Of a stretch of DNA of 39,693 bases, positions 30,151 through 39,693 are shown one piece after another. The position numbers and the translations under genes are program-made. The DNA is from an uncultured Clostridium sp. (GTDB lineage Bacteria > Bacillota > Clostridia > Clostridiales > Clostridiaceae). Position 1 is the stretch's first letter. Each line of letters starts with the position of its first letter. The notes under the pieces were generated by a model that did no database searches, was not told the origin of the DNA, and saw only the letters and a list, made by a program, of their open reading frames with translations. The stretch spans positions 1 through 39,693 of the forward strand of contig NZ_CALEVF010000243.1 of assembly GCF_937920395.1 (NCBI RefSeq), read 5' to 3'.

Positions 30151-33100
30151 CTATTTTTTTAATTTTTCGATCAACTTATCCATAGCCAAGGTAGGATTTC
30201 TATAAAATTCACTTGCTCGTATTTTATAAAACTCCCATCCAACTCTCTCGAGGCACATCTGCATTTCATACTGTTTTTGCCAGTCGTAATCCTCGTCGCC
30301 TGTCATTCCAATACATTTTACTGCTATTTTTTTATAATGTTCATCACTAGACGAAAGCGACAAATCTGTTTCTACAATAAAATCTATAATATATTTTCCT
30401 ACTTTAACCTTCGGTGTAATCTTATATCCATTTTCTTTTATATATCTTCCTATATTCTCCTCAAAATCATTTAACAATAAATACTTATCTGATTTAATCT
30501 CTTTTTTAGGTTCATTTTCATCTAAGCAGTATTTTAATAATGCATGTCTTACACATTTATCACTAAGATCCTCTAAGTCTACTGAGTGAAATAACCACAT
30601 CTGATTTCTAGCACGGCTAGCAGCTACATTAAATCTTCTTATATCAGAATCTTTAGTTAAGGCTGCAAATTTAGCATTATTCGCAATAACCATAGATAAA
30701 AACATTACATCTCGCTCATCACCTTGGAAGGAATATGCATCTCCACATATAAGTCTTCTCCTTAAGATTTCCTCCATCCCTAGCTTCTCAACTAACATAC
30801 TTAGTATTAATTCAGCTTGGACGTCTCCTAGAAGTGATATTACTCCCATAGTCATGTTCTTGTACCTTTCATTACTACAGCACTCTACTATCTGTTTTAC
30901 GATACTCTCTGCTTCTAATACATTTAGAGCCTTAGTTTTATCTTTATATCCGCCTATTACTTTTCGCGTTACTATAAATGGTCCAACTTTTTCTTTTTCT
31001 TCTATTCTCCTTAAAGGTATTATTTCATTAGAGTAACATAATTCATTACTAAATCCAATTATCTCTGGCACGCATCTAAAGTGTTCCTTTAATAATAACC
31101 TACTAGGAAATACTCTTAGGGCCGTATTATATAAACTGGTTTTTAAATCAAACCACTGTGCATGTGGAATATCCTCTAAGTATGTGCTTATAAGTGTTTC
31201 AACAATTGCATGATCTTTTCCAATTGCTTCAGGACTTATTTGTTTTTCATCCCCTACAATAACTGCCTTTTTAGCTCTCATCAAAACAGTTATAGCTGAT
31301 ATGTCACTTTGGCTGCTCTCATCTACAATTACTACATCAAATAAATTATCTGTGAGCTTTAAATTTTCCATAACTCTATTTATAGGCATTATCCATACAG
31401 GAATTACATCCTTGCAATTATCCATTTCCTTTTGTGCAATTTTTCTATACTTTACTGCCTGAGTACCCGTGCCTTTTCCTATCCTTTTTATAGCTTCCAT
31501 CCATGTAAATAAGCTTCGTTTCTGTACTTCTGTAGTCCTCTCTATTTGATTAAACCAACTTCTTTTAGAAACAAGATCTCTTATAATTTGCTTTTCTTTA
31601 CTTTTTTCCCGGGCAATATTTTTCTCTAAAGCTTCTACATCAACTTCTTCTAATTTTTGTAAATAGTCATTCCATTTTCTCCAGGTCCATGCCTTTTCAA
31701 AACTTAAACTGTCTAAATTTTCTATAGTTTTATCTTCATCATTTATAATGTTTTTAAGTAATATAGGGCAACACATTTTTAATTTATAACATAAATCTTT
31801 TAATTCTAATGCATTCTCAGCTGTTTTCATCAATTCCCTAATTTCTATATATACAGCTTGTACACCCTTAACATTTCTTGCATTTATAGCCTGTTGTAAT
31901 TTCCCTAGGCAGCCGAAATTATTAAAGCTTGTCTTTATTTCTTCCATTTTTAGATTTAATTTGTTGTATTTGTTTATCTGCCTTAAACTCTCAAATCCCT
32001 TTTTAAGATAACTATATGTTTCTTTATCATACCAATATGAATCACTCTTTAAGTTCTTCCCACTCACATTTTTATCAGGTAAAAAATTAATTATGTTATT
32101 TTTAAAGGTTTTATCCCAATTTATTATTTCGTAAATACCTTTAATATCATCTACAATACCACTAACATAATTTAAATCTGTTTCACCAATAAGTTTTCCA
32201 CCATATTCTTTTACTGTGTTATTCCAAATGTTTTTAAGTTCTCTTTCTAATAGCTGTAATTCTATATATAAATTAACTACAGTTATTTGCTCACTGGTAT
32301 TTATAAACTCATAATCCACTTTAGAGTCCTCGAATATATATTTAAGATTCCCATGAAGCATTTTAAATAGAACACCAAGTTTACCTTTCTCACTAATTGT
32401 TTTTGCTATAACGTCAAAATCATTTTTAAATTTATTTATATCAATTTCTAAAGGTAACTCTAATTTATGATTATTTAATTCTTGCTTAAATTTACTAATG
32501 TTTTTTATATAATCATTACCCTTATATACTAATTGTTGCCACAAACCTTGAGTCTCACTATTAGAGTAATAATCTTTCATAACATTTCCTAGCCAGCTAT
32601 TTTCAAACCCTTCGAATTTTTCTATTGCATCATCTACCAGTTTAAGTAACCTTCTATTTCCATAATCTATAGAAATTGCACTATTTAAATCCTTAATATC
32701 ATCTTCATAAATATGTTTTTGCTGCCCTAGTTTAACTAGTTCCGAAATATCATCACATAACTCTTCTTCCCTTGGAAGTATAGCTATGTATTTATCAATA
32801 TTATCTATTTCCTGTATTTGCTGTTTTGTAATTACAGATGACAATGTAACTAGTCTTTTAAATTCTTCAGAAGTTAAAGGGTTCTCTTTATCAAAATTAA
32901 GCTTGTCTACTATCCACGAACTATTAACTTCATTATCTTTAACCCATTTAGCCATATACATTAGTGTATACTTTTTCCCCTCATATTCTACCTTTTCATT
33001 TTCTCTATCATCAATGCATTTTAACTCTTTATACAAATTTTTCTGTGTATCAACGCAATTATTGTGTTTATACTTTAAAAGTTTTATTTCCTTACGTAAT

Positions 33101-34230
33101 TCTTTTGTGTCCATAGATAAACTTTCTGTTATTTTTCTAACAGACTCATCCAATTCCTCTAGTGATTTAGTATCATTTCCTAGTATGCTTATGCACAAGG
33201 CTCTAACCTCTTCAGGTATTTTATTAGACAAAACTCTTAGTGCCCTATCTGTTTGACTTGTCACTAATACCCTTTTACCATGTGCCAAAAGATGGCATAT
33301 TAGATTAGCAATAGAATGACTTTTACCAGTACCTGGTGGTCCCTGTATTACTACGCCAAAGTTTTCAGCTAATTTTTTAGTTATTTCCATTTGTTCCTCA
33401 TTAGCCGGTAGTGGAAACAATACATCTTCTCCTACTTCTTTCCATTCATTAGAAGTCTGAACATCTTGCACTACTTCAACTGTAGATACTAATGCCTCCA
33501 CCGTTTTAGGAATAGGAAATCCGGCTCTTATTTGTGATAATACATCATTTAATTCCATATTCCAAAGTCTTGTATCAACTTTTCTAAGTATAATACAAGG
33601 TGCATTATAAAATTGTATATTTGTTTTAGTCAATATATCAGATGCACTACTTAGTTCATCAATATAAACATCCTGACTATTAGAATTTAAAAGCGTAGCT
33701 AACTCTTCAAATATTTTTGAAGCCATTTTAATGTCTCTTACATCCAGAGCCATATCTTTTGCTTTATTTCTTATTTTCAGTAAACTATCTAGATTTACCT
33801 CCAAATACTCATTTAAAAATTCAAGTTCCACATTTGTTTGATTATTATATGGTTTTAAAGTGAAGCTTTTTTTCTTTGAGTCAAACTTTATTTCCATTTT
33901 AGTAGTAAATATAGGATGAATTATTTCTTTATCTTCTTTTTCCCAACTTAGTAATCCATTTGACCAAACTATTTCTAAATCTTCACTGTTTTTCTCTAGT
34001 TGTAAATATGTCTTTTGAAACTGATTATATAAATCTTGTGTTCTCTCATCTATGCTTAACCAATAATCTTTATTATCATCAATGTTAAAAGTACATCCAC
34101 TAACATCTTGGAGTTCTTTTTGCCAATATACTTTTTCATATTCGTTTATATTTCTTATAGTCTTTTGATTCATATTTTTAATGCTGAGTAAATATGAGAA
34201 TATTTTTTCTACTTTTTCGTTAATATTCAA
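30151..34230 (-). CDS. giant SF1 helicase with degenerate Vsr/MTES_1575-like nuclease tail
   Basis: A 1359-residue protein. Residues 1-280 are of unknown fold. Helicase motifs follow SF1 (Upf1/DNA2-like, COG1112) order: Walker A GPPGTGKSHS (297-306), Walker B VIVDESSQ (967-974), VGDEKQISP (992-1000), KEHFRC (1048-1053), SFQGDERD (1167-1174) and NVAASRARNQ (1201-1210). Some 600 mostly helical residues separate motifs I and II. Residues 1255-1359 resemble the Vsr-like nuclease domain (GKYIIDFIV, Asp1283; GWEFYKIRASEFYRNP), but the usual ECDG is KCIG (1305-1308), so cutting is doubtful. The start is TTG ten bases after GGAGG; an ATG nearer that site ends after three codons. Members often belong to phage-defence loci; here that is inference. 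Confidence 0.85.
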   Translation of the reverse strand: MNINEKVEKIFSYLLSIKNMNQKTIRNINEYEKVYWQKELQDVSGCTFNIDDNKDYWLSIDERTQDLYNQFQKTYLQLEKNSEDLEIVWSNGLLSWEKEDKEIIHPIFTTKMEIKFDSKKKSFTLKPYNNQTNVELEFLNEYLEVNLDSLLKIRNKAKDMALDVRDIKMASKIFEELATLLNSNSQDVYIDELSSASDILTKTNIQFYNAPCIILRKVDTRLWNMELNDVLSQIRAGFPIPKTVEALVSTVEVVQDVQTSNEWKEVGEDVLFPLPANEEQMEITKKLAENFGVVIQGPPGTGKSHSIANLICHLLAHGKRVLVTSQTDRALRVLSNKIPEEVRALCISILGNDTKSLEELDESVRKITESLSMDTKELRKEIKLLKYKHNNCVDTQKNLYKELKCIDDRENEKVEYEGKKYTLMYMAKWVKDNEVNSSWIVDKLNFDKENPLTSEEFKRLVTLSSVITKQQIQEIDNIDKYIAILPREEELCDDISELVKLGQQKHIYEDDIKDLNSAISIDYGNRRLLKLVDDAIEKFEGFENSWLGNVMKDYYSNSETQGLWQQLVYKGNDYIKNISKFKQELNNHKLELPLEIDINKFKNDFDVIAKTISEKGKLGVLFKMLHGNLKYIFEDSKVDYEFINTSEQITVVNLYIELQLLERELKNIWNNTVKEYGGKLIGETDLNYVSGIVDDIKGIYEIINWDKTFKNNIINFLPDKNVSGKNLKSDSYWYDKETYSYLKKGFESLRQINKYNKLNLKMEEIKTSFNNFGCLGKLQQAINARNVKGVQAVYIEIRELMKTAENALELKDLCYKLKMCCPILLKNIINDEDKTIENLDSLSFEKAWTWRKWNDYLQKLEEVDVEALEKNIAREKSKEKQIIRDLVSKRSWFNQIERTTEVQKRSLFTWMEAIKRIGKGTGTQAVKYRKIAQKEMDNCKDVIPVWIMPINRVMENLKLTDNLFDVVIVDESSQSDISAITVLMRAKKAVIVGDEKQISPEAIGKDHAIVETLISTYLEDIPHAQWFDLKTSLYNTALRVFPSRLLLKEHFRCVPEIIGFSNELCYSNEIIPLRRIEEKEKVGPFIVTRKVIGGYKDKTKALNVLEAESIVKQIVECCSNERYKNMTMGVISLLGDVQAELILSMLVEKLGMEEILRRRLICGDAYSFQGDERDVMFLSMVIANNAKFAALTKDSDIRRFNVAASRARNQMWLFHSVDLEDLSDKCVRHALLKYCLDENEPKKEIKSDKYLLLNDFEENIGRYIKENGYKITPKVKVGKYIIDFIVETDLSLSSSDEHYKKIAVKCIGMTGDEDYDWQKQYEMQMCLERVGWEFYKIRASEFYRNPTLAMDKLIEKLKK

Positions 34231-34262
34231 AGCTTCATTACCTCCAATTTATTAATTCATCA

Positions 34263-34292
34263 TTTATACTATGGAGTATTTTATTCGTACAA
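34263..34292 (-). promoter_or_regulatory. putative promoter of helicase unit
   Basis: Minus-strand TTGTAC (34287-34292), 18-base spacer, TATAAA (34263-34268). It lies between the ccpA terminator and the helicase gene, so the unit probably has its own, modest promoter. Confidence 0.4.
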
Positions 34293-34306
34293 AATCATAT
34301 AATGTA

Positions 34307-34347
34307 AAAAGTCTTATTAAAACTTAAGTAGTTTTAATAAGACTTTT
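34307..34347. terminator. terminator of ccpA
   Basis: AAAAGTCTTATTAAAACT and its exact complement flank a five-base loop (TAAGT), with T-rich sequence after it on both strands. It starts two bases past the ccpA stop. Confidence 0.88.
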
Positions 34348-34349
34348 AT

Positions 34350-35348
34350 TTATTTACAAGAATCTCTCTCCACTATTCTATAAGGTAATACAAAATGTTT
34401 TTCTTCAACCACTAAATTATTTATAGATTTTATAAGCATTCTCATACTAACAGAACCCATATCATACATTGGTTGAGATACTGTAGTAAGCTTTGGATAA
34501 AATGTTGATGCTGAATAAATATCATCAAAACCCATGACATCTATTTGTTCTGGGACATTAATAGATTTATCTCTTAATGCATTTATTACTCCCATAGCTA
34601 TTTCATCACTAGCACAGAATACAGCATCCACATTGGCACCTGTATCTAATATAACATTAATCCCTGTATACCCATCTCTAGTCTTAACTCCACCAAGATA
34701 AATTAAATCTTTATTAAGAGTCATTCCCATATCTGAAATTCCCTTGGTGTAACCTGTGTATCTTTGAGATAATGCATTAACTTTTTCTATAGAAGTCCCT
34801 ACATATGCAATATTCTTGTTACCTTTATCTGCTAAATATTTCACTGCATCTGCTGCTGCCATTACATTATCAATAGCAACACTAGGGAATATGCCCTGGG
34901 CATCAGTTGTCTCTACAAGAACAACTGGCATCTCTAATTCTTTTATTAAATTTATAACATTGTTTTCTATGGAATTACTCATATATATAACTCCATCTAT
35001 CATTTTTTCTTTAAGTATTCTTAAAGATTCCATTTCTTTTTCTACATCTAAATCTGCATTACAAAGCATAATATTATAATTATAAATATTAGCTACATCC
35101 TCACAACCCCTAACTATTTCAGGGTAAAACTGGTTAGATATATCTGGTATAATTATTCCTATTGTACTAGATTTTTGTGTTTTTAAACTTCTAGCAACTA
35201 TATTAGGCCTGTATGATAATTTTTTTATTGCATCTTTTACCTTTTTCTTCGTATCTTCATTTACCACATCTATGTCATTTAGTACTCTTGATACTGTTGC
35301 AATAGAAACTCCCGCTTCTCTTGCGACATCTTTTATTGAAGCAGCCAT
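34350..35348 (-). CDS. ccpA: catabolite control protein A (LacI family)
   Basis: A 332-residue LacI/GalR regulator with the length and sequence of CcpA. HTH: IKDVAREAGVSIATVSRVLN (about 4-23), hinge KKLSYRPNIVARSLKT, then the sugar-binding-protein-like core with IGIIIPDISNQFYPEIVRGC, SVAIDN, DAVFCASDEIAMG, VMGFDD and TTVSQPMYDMGSVSMRML, all close to Bacillus CcpA. With HPr-Ser-P it represses or activates carbon-use genes through cre sites. ATG at 35348 is preferred over an in-frame TTG nine bases upstream. Single-gene transcript. Confidence 0.9.
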   Translation of the reverse strand: MAASIKDVAREAGVSIATVSRVLNDIDVVNEDTKKKVKDAIKKLSYRPNIVARSLKTQKSSTIGIIIPDISNQFYPEIVRGCEDVANIYNYNIMLCNADLDVEKEMESLRILKEKMIDGVIYMSNSIENNVINLIKELEMPVVLVETTDAQGIFPSVAIDNVMAAADAVKYLADKGNKNIAYVGTSIEKVNALSQRYTGYTKGISDMGMTLNKDLIYLGGVKTRDGYTGINVILDTGANVDAVFCASDEIAMGVINALRDKSINVPEQIDVMGFDDIYSASTFYPKLTTVSQPMYDMGSVSMRMLIKSINNLVVEEKHFVLPYRIVERDSCK

Positions 35349-35381
35349 ATTCCTCAACTCCCACTATTTTCTTATCTTACC

Positions 35382-35410
35382 ATTATACTTATAAAAACCA
35401 TTCATTTCAA
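35382..35410 (-). promoter_or_regulatory. promoter of ccpA
   Basis: Minus-strand TTGAAA (35405-35410), 17-base spacer, TATAAT (35382-35387). Leader of about 25-30 bases. No cre site is visible at it. Confidence 0.65.
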
Positions 35411-35558
35411 GCTATAATACGAACTTACACTAAAGTATGTCCCAATACAATAATTCTAACCTATACTTTTTATTATTGCCAGTTAATATATTCCTTAATC
35501 ATGGCCTTATCTTATTTATTTCTTCATTTTATAGATCATTTCAAACTTTATAATTGTT

Positions 35559-35596
35559 AAAACAGAGTATGAGGTATTTGCCACATACTCTGTTTT
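35559..35596. terminator. terminator of ileS
   Basis: AAAACAGAGTATG and its exact complement CATACTCTGTTTT flank a 12-base loop, eight bases past the ileS stop. Confidence 0.85.
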
Positions 35597-35604
35597 ACTG
35601 TTAA

Positions 35605-38600
35605 TTATAACTTCACTAAATCTAATTGTAAGTCCTCACCATTTATCTTTACGGTCTTGTATTCTCTGTCTGCGTTATATACAATTTCCACCGATAAAGT
35701 ATCTTTTTTAATTTGATCTTCAAATTTAGATATTACCTTTTGAAGCATTTCATTTCCAGATACATATGTTCTAATCTTATCAGCAACTTCAAAACCAGTT
35801 TCTTTTCTCATGTTCTGAATTTTGCTTAAGATTTCACGTACATTTCCTTCTTCTTTAAGCTCATCAGTTATGTGAGTAATTAATACTACTCCCATTTCGC
35901 CTTCACCAGCAAAAGCATAACCTTCAAGTCCTTGCATTGTAACAAGCAATTTTTCGCTATCTAAGTCTATATCAGTTCCAGCTACATTAATAGTAACTAC
36001 ATTACCCTTGTTTATAGTTTGAGCAAGCTCCATTTGATTCATAGCTCCTATAGCTTTTTTAATGCCAGGTATTAATCTGCCGTATGGTTTACCAAGCACT
36101 GGCAAATTAGGTTTAATTTCAAATTTAACATATTTAGAAAGATCAGCTCCTAGCTCTACTTCCTTAATATTAAGTTCTTCTTTAACTATCTGTCCATAAT
36201 ACTCAGGAAGAGATTTAGAACTAACAAGCATCTTCGCAAGTGGCTGTCTATTTTTTATATTTGCAGCATTTCTTGCACTTCTTCCTAATTTAACAATCCT
36301 ATAGGCCTTATCCATTTCTTCTTCTAAATCCTTATTAACTTGATCTTCTTTATATTCAGGCCAAGCACATAAATGAATACTCTCTGGTGCATTTTTATCA
36401 AATGCAACTACTAAATTTTGATATAACTCTTCTGTTATAAATGGTATAAATGGTGCAGATATTTTAGCAAAAGTTGTTATAACTCTATATAATGTCATAT
36501 AAGCACTTATTTTGTCTTCTGTAAGTGATTCTACCCAATATCTTGATCTATTACGTCTTACATACCAGTTAGAAAGTTCCTCGATAAAATCTTCTAGCTC
36601 AAGCGCTCCTTGAGTTATTCTATAGTTACTTAAGTGTTCATCTATATCTTTTACTAATGAATTTAATTTTGACATCATCCATTTGTCCATAATATTAACA
36701 GGCTCAAAAGTTTCATATTTAGTTGGGTCAAAATTATCTATATCTGCATATAAAACGTAGAATGAATATACATTCCAAAGGGTTCCTATGAACTTTCTTT
36801 GTGCATCTATAACAGCGCCCTCATAAAATCTTGAAGGTAACCATGGTGCACTAGTTGTATAGAAATACCATCTTAAAGCATCTGCTCCTTCATTTTCAAG
36901 AATCGTGAATGGGCTTAAAACATTACCTTTATGTTTAGACATTTTTAGTCCATTTTTATCTAATACATGGCCTAGTACTATACAGTTTTCAAATGGATTT
37001 GTATCAAATACAGTAGTAGATATTGCAAGTAGGGTATAGAACCATCCTCTTGTTTGATCCACTGCTTCTGAAATAAATTGAGCAGGGAAATTAGCTTCAA
37101 ATACTTCTTTGTTTTCAAATGGATAATGATGTTGAGCAAATGGCATTGATCCTGAATCAAACCAACAATCTATAACTTCTTCTACCCTAGTCATAGTTTT
37201 TCCGCATTTTGGACATTTCAAATGTACATTATCTATATATGGTTTATGAAGTTCTATTCCCTCCGGTACATCTATTCCTTTTTCATTAAGTTCTGCTATG
37301 CTTCCTATAAGTTCTCTATGTCCGCATTCACATTCCCATATTGGAAGTGGAGTTCCCCAGTATCTCGTTCTACTTATGCTCCAATCTATAACGCCTTCAA
37401 GGAATTTACCCATCCTACCTGTTCTCACGTTATCTGGCATCCAATTAACCTTATTATTATTTTCTATAAGTTTGTCTCTCATTGAAGACATACGTACAAA
37501 CCAACTTTCTCTTGGATAATATAAAAGTGGTGTATCACATCTCCAACAGTGTGGATATGAATGTTCAAATTTTTCTGCTTTATATAAAATATTCTTTTCT
37601 TTTAAGTATTCTAGTATCTTAGCATCTGCATCTTTAACAAAGATGCCTTTCCATGGTGTAACGCAGTCAACAAACTTACCTTCTACGTCAACTAAGTTAA
37701 TAAGTGGTAAATCATATTTCTTACCAATTAAGTTATCATCTTCACCATATGCTGGGGCAATATGAACTATACCAGTACCATCAGAAAGAGTTACAAAATC
37801 TCCATGAACTATATAGAAAGCTTTTTCTTTTGGAGTATAGAAATCAAACATTTGCTCATATTCAAGGCCCAGCAAAGCTTCTCCTTTAAATTCACGTACT
37901 ACCTCGTAATCTCCATCGAGTTTACCTAATAAGTCCTTTGAAAGTATTAAAGTTTCACCTTCTTGAACGGCTTCAACATAATCATATTTTTTATTAACTG
38001 CAAGGGCTACATTACTTGGAAGCGTCCAAGGAGTTGTAGTCCAAACAAGTATGTATTTATCTTCATTTTTTACTTTAAATTTTACGTATGCTGACATTTC
38101 TTTTACATCTTTATATCCTTGAGCTACTTCATGTGAAGATAAAGAAGTTCCACATCTTGGGCAATAAGGCATTACCTTATGACCTTTGTATAATAAATCT
38201 TTTTCCCACATTTGCTTTAATGCCCACCAAACTGATTCAATGTAATCATTATGATAAGTTACATATGGATTATCCATATCCACCCAGTATCCTACCCTCT
38301 CAGACATTTCTTTCCACATGTTAGCGTAACTAAAAACACTTGCCTTACATTCTTCAACGAATTTTTCTACTCCGTATGCCTCTATGCCAGGCTTACCATT
38401 AATTCCAAGTTTCTTTTCTATTTCAAGTTCTACTGGTAATCCATGAGTATCCCACCCAGCTTTCCTTGGAACATTATATCCCTTCATTACCTTGTACCTT
38501 GGTATTAAATCCTTCATAACTCTAGTTAAAACGTGACCTATGTGTGGTTTTCCATTGGCTGTTGGTGGGCCATCATAGAAAGTAAATGTCTTTCCACCCT

Positions 38601-38706
38601 TATTTAAGTCAAAATTCTTTTGAATGATATCTTTTTCTTTCCAAAGCTTAAGTACATTATTTTCTATGTCCATAAAACTCTTGGAAGGATCAATTTTTTT
38701 ATACAT
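35605..38706 (-). CDS. ileS: isoleucyl-tRNA synthetase
   Basis: A 1033-residue class I aminoacyl-tRNA synthetase that charges tRNA-Ile. The HIGH signature is HIGH at 55-58 ([14 protein letters not shown]) and the KMSKS equivalent is KMSKHKGN at 588-595. The editing domain lies between ([15 protein letters not shown] and the following insert, about 220-400). CPRCGTS, CWRCD and CPKCGKTM suggest zinc or structural cysteines. The length and the long C-terminal region with YVSGNEML fit the eukaryote-like type 2 IleRS, which in some bacteria is associated with mupirocin resistance. AAGGAG precedes the ATG. Expression is controlled by the T-box upstream. Confidence 0.96.
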   Translation of the reverse strand: MYKKIDPSKSFMDIENNVLKLWKEKDIIQKNFDLNKGGKTFTFYDGPPTANGKPHIGHVLTRVMKDLIPRYKVMKGYNVPRKAGWDTHGLPVELEIEKKLGINGKPGIEAYGVEKFVEECKASVFSYANMWKEMSERVGYWVDMDNPYVTYHNDYIESVWWALKQMWEKDLLYKGHKVMPYCPRCGTSLSSHEVAQGYKDVKEMSAYVKFKVKNEDKYILVWTTTPWTLPSNVALAVNKKYDYVEAVQEGETLILSKDLLGKLDGDYEVVREFKGEALLGLEYEQMFDFYTPKEKAFYIVHGDFVTLSDGTGIVHIAPAYGEDDNLIGKKYDLPLINLVDVEGKFVDCVTPWKGIFVKDADAKILEYLKEKNILYKAEKFEHSYPHCWRCDTPLLYYPRESWFVRMSSMRDKLIENNNKVNWMPDNVRTGRMGKFLEGVIDWSISRTRYWGTPLPIWECECGHRELIGSIAELNEKGIDVPEGIELHKPYIDNVHLKCPKCGKTMTRVEEVIDCWFDSGSMPFAQHHYPFENKEVFEANFPAQFISEAVDQTRGWFYTLLAISTTVFDTNPFENCIVLGHVLDKNGLKMSKHKGNVLSPFTILENEGADALRWYFYTTSAPWLPSRFYEGAVIDAQRKFIGTLWNVYSFYVLYADIDNFDPTKYETFEPVNIMDKWMMSKLNSLVKDIDEHLSNYRITQGALELEDFIEELSNWYVRRNRSRYWVESLTEDKISAYMTLYRVITTFAKISAPFIPFITEELYQNLVVAFDKNAPESIHLCAWPEYKEDQVNKDLEEEMDKAYRIVKLGRSARNAANIKNRQPLAKMLVSSKSLPEYYGQIVKEELNIKEVELGADLSKYVKFEIKPNLPVLGKPYGRLIPGIKKAIGAMNQMELAQTINKGNVVTINVAGTDIDLDSEKLLVTMQGLEGYAFAGEGEMGVVLITHITDELKEEGNVREILSKIQNMRKETGFEVADKIRTYVSGNEMLQKVISKFEDQIKKDTLSVEIVYNADREYKTVKINGEDLQLDLVKL

Positions 38707-38820
38707 AATAAGACTCCTTTTTCAATTTTATTTGATAATAACTAATTAGATATGTAATACTTCTAATCTTAATTTTCATAATCTTTGTTAGTTACTAATT
38801 AAAACTACATTTTTAAATAT

Positions 38821-39063
38821 AAAAACTCCGCCCTATTTAATAGGGCGAAGTTAAATTCGCTAAACCACCTATATTATAAATATAAAATCAAGTACAACTA
38901 TACCTTATTCTTTAACGCAGAAATACGGATAAGCTTACTATACCTTCAGCCACCGGCTCCTAGGTGATTTTCTTTAAACCTTCACTATGAGTTCTCACCT
39001 TTACCCACTCTCTTTAAGCTACTTGTTTAAATACTTTTCCTAATCAAAGCTTTTAATTAGTCA
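38821..39063 (-). promoter_or_regulatory. T-box riboswitch, isoleucine specific
   Basis: The minus-strand leader of ileS has the full T-box set. Stem I holds GATTAGGAAAAGTA (start), AGAGAG, GGTGAGAACTC, and the specifier ATC (38966-38968) in GAAAATCACC. The T-box sequence AGGTGGTTTAGCGAA (38856-38870) contains TGGT, which pairs with the ACCA end of uncharged tRNA-Ile. It is followed by the terminator at 38826-38850. Uncharged tRNA-Ile should stabilise the antiterminator and allow ileS transcription. Confidence 0.93.
38826..38850 (-). terminator. T-box regulated terminator
   Basis: CGCCCTA and TAGGGCG flank TTTAA, and the minus strand continues GAGTTTTTA. The TTCGCCC arm also overlaps the antiterminator, as expected of a T-box switch. 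Confidence 0.9.
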
Positions 39064-39112
39064 TAATTAATAATTAATATAAATATATTATAAATTAATA
39101 TAACTTCTTACC

Positions 39113-39141
39113 ATTATATTATAATGAATTTTTGTTGTCAA
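39113..39141 (-). promoter_or_regulatory. promoter of ileS T-box leader
   Basis: Minus-strand TTGACA (39136-39141), 17-base spacer, TATAAT (39113-39118): a perfect consensus promoter about 45 bases upstream of the T-box. Confidence 0.85.
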
Positions 39142-39457
39142 TTTGTTTTTGAATTTTCTTACAATTAATATGATCAAAAACTATTTATTTTAAATTTTAA
39201 ATCTATATTAAAGCATAAACACCTCACTATCTAATAATTATTATACATTTTTCATTTTTAATAATAACTACTACTATTATTTATTTAATACATTTCCCTA
39301 GATATATGTGATATAATATTACTTAAAAATGAACCTTATTATAATATAAAAAATATAAATAATCTTAAAATTTGTTTCTTTAATGAATTTATGTTTTCAT
39401 CAACTTGCAAAATAGCATCATTATTTCGTAATTAATTAAAATTCATGATGTTTTGTA
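39142..39457. other. gene-free stretch
   Basis: Very AT-rich sequence upstream of both ileS and the final gene. No frame, hairpin or repeat worth naming. Confidence 0.5.
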
Positions 39458-39486
39458 TTGACACAGTTTCATTTTTGTAATAAAAT
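39458..39486 (+). promoter_or_regulatory. promoter of the final gene
   Basis: TTGACA (39458-39463), 17-base spacer, TAAAAT (39481-39486). Gives a leader of about 170 bases to the TTG start at 39666. Confidence 0.6.
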
Positions 39487-39665
39487 CATTTTATTTACAA
39501 ATAAAATTCAGTTATGTATTAGTATGGTTTTTCTTTATCTCCTAATACAAGTTAATTGTTGCAAACATGTCAAATTTTATTTAAATTTTATTCATAAAAA
39601 TGTCAATTAAGTTATTCCAGTGACTTTTTAACAATTATATATATATTTAAAGGAGGACTATTATT

Positions 39666-39693
39666 TTGAAAAAATTAATTTATGTAATTCCTA
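39666..39693 (+). CDS. start of a gene cut by the window edge
   Basis: TTG at 39666 with AAAGGAGG nine bases upstream, reading MKKLIYVIP before the sequence ends. The basic then hydrophobic start could be a signal peptide. Identity cannot be told from nine residues. Confidence 0.55.

Overview
The window is about 28% G+C by eye and has the marks of a Clostridium sensu stricto chromosome: strong AGGAGG-type ribosome sites, frequent TTG and GTG starts, many U-tailed hairpin terminators, a DUF1540 protein, and a citrate operon whose synthase looks like the Re-type enzyme known from Clostridium kluyveri. I cannot name the species. No tRNA, rRNA, CRISPR array or complete insertion sequence was seen.

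Layout. 1-3.4 kb is accessory: a DUF4177-like protein, a 24-residue hydrophobic peptide, a secreted protein of unknown function, and two separate XRE-repressor/small-membrane-protein pairs. Each pair has a TTGACA-17-TATATT promoter with a palindromic operator at the start of transcription. 3.9-6.1 kb holds an aspartate dehydrogenase-like gene and a MefA-type efflux pump. 6.2-8.4 kb is larC-larB (nickel-pincer cofactor). 8.5-10.9 kb is a pair of glycolipid glucosyltransferases (LafB-like then LafA-like). 11-14.3 kb has a CPBP protease, a CAP-domain secreted protein with a 13-unit repeat linker, a decayed chemotaxis-receptor fragment, a small repeat protein, and an XRE gene broken by a nonsense codon. 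14.3-19.7 kb has topB, a DEDDh exonuclease, a double HNH-like protein with no normal start codon, DUF1540 and rluF. 19.9-24.3 kb is the operon Re-citrate synthase-like / aconitase / NAD isocitrate dehydrogenase, which makes 2-oxoglutarate for glutamate. 24.7-28.2 kb holds a secreted repeat protein, a small ORF and two paralogous SH3-NlpC/P60 hydrolases. 28.4-29.5 kb is manC. 29.6-34.2 kb is a two-gene unit of a giant SF1 helicase with a degenerate nuclease tail plus a small acidic-tailed protein. Then come ccpA, ileS with an isoleucine T-box, and the first codons of a further gene.

The best candidates for undescribed biology are the helicase/small-protein unit, the HNH-like gene with an ATA start, the Fst/Ldr-like micro-peptide, and the doubled XRE/membrane-protein operons. 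Central-metabolism genes (citrate operon, ccpA, ileS, topB) look ordinary and intact. CcpA is encoded here, and a one-mismatch cre-like site lies in the long leader of the larger NlpC/P60 gene.
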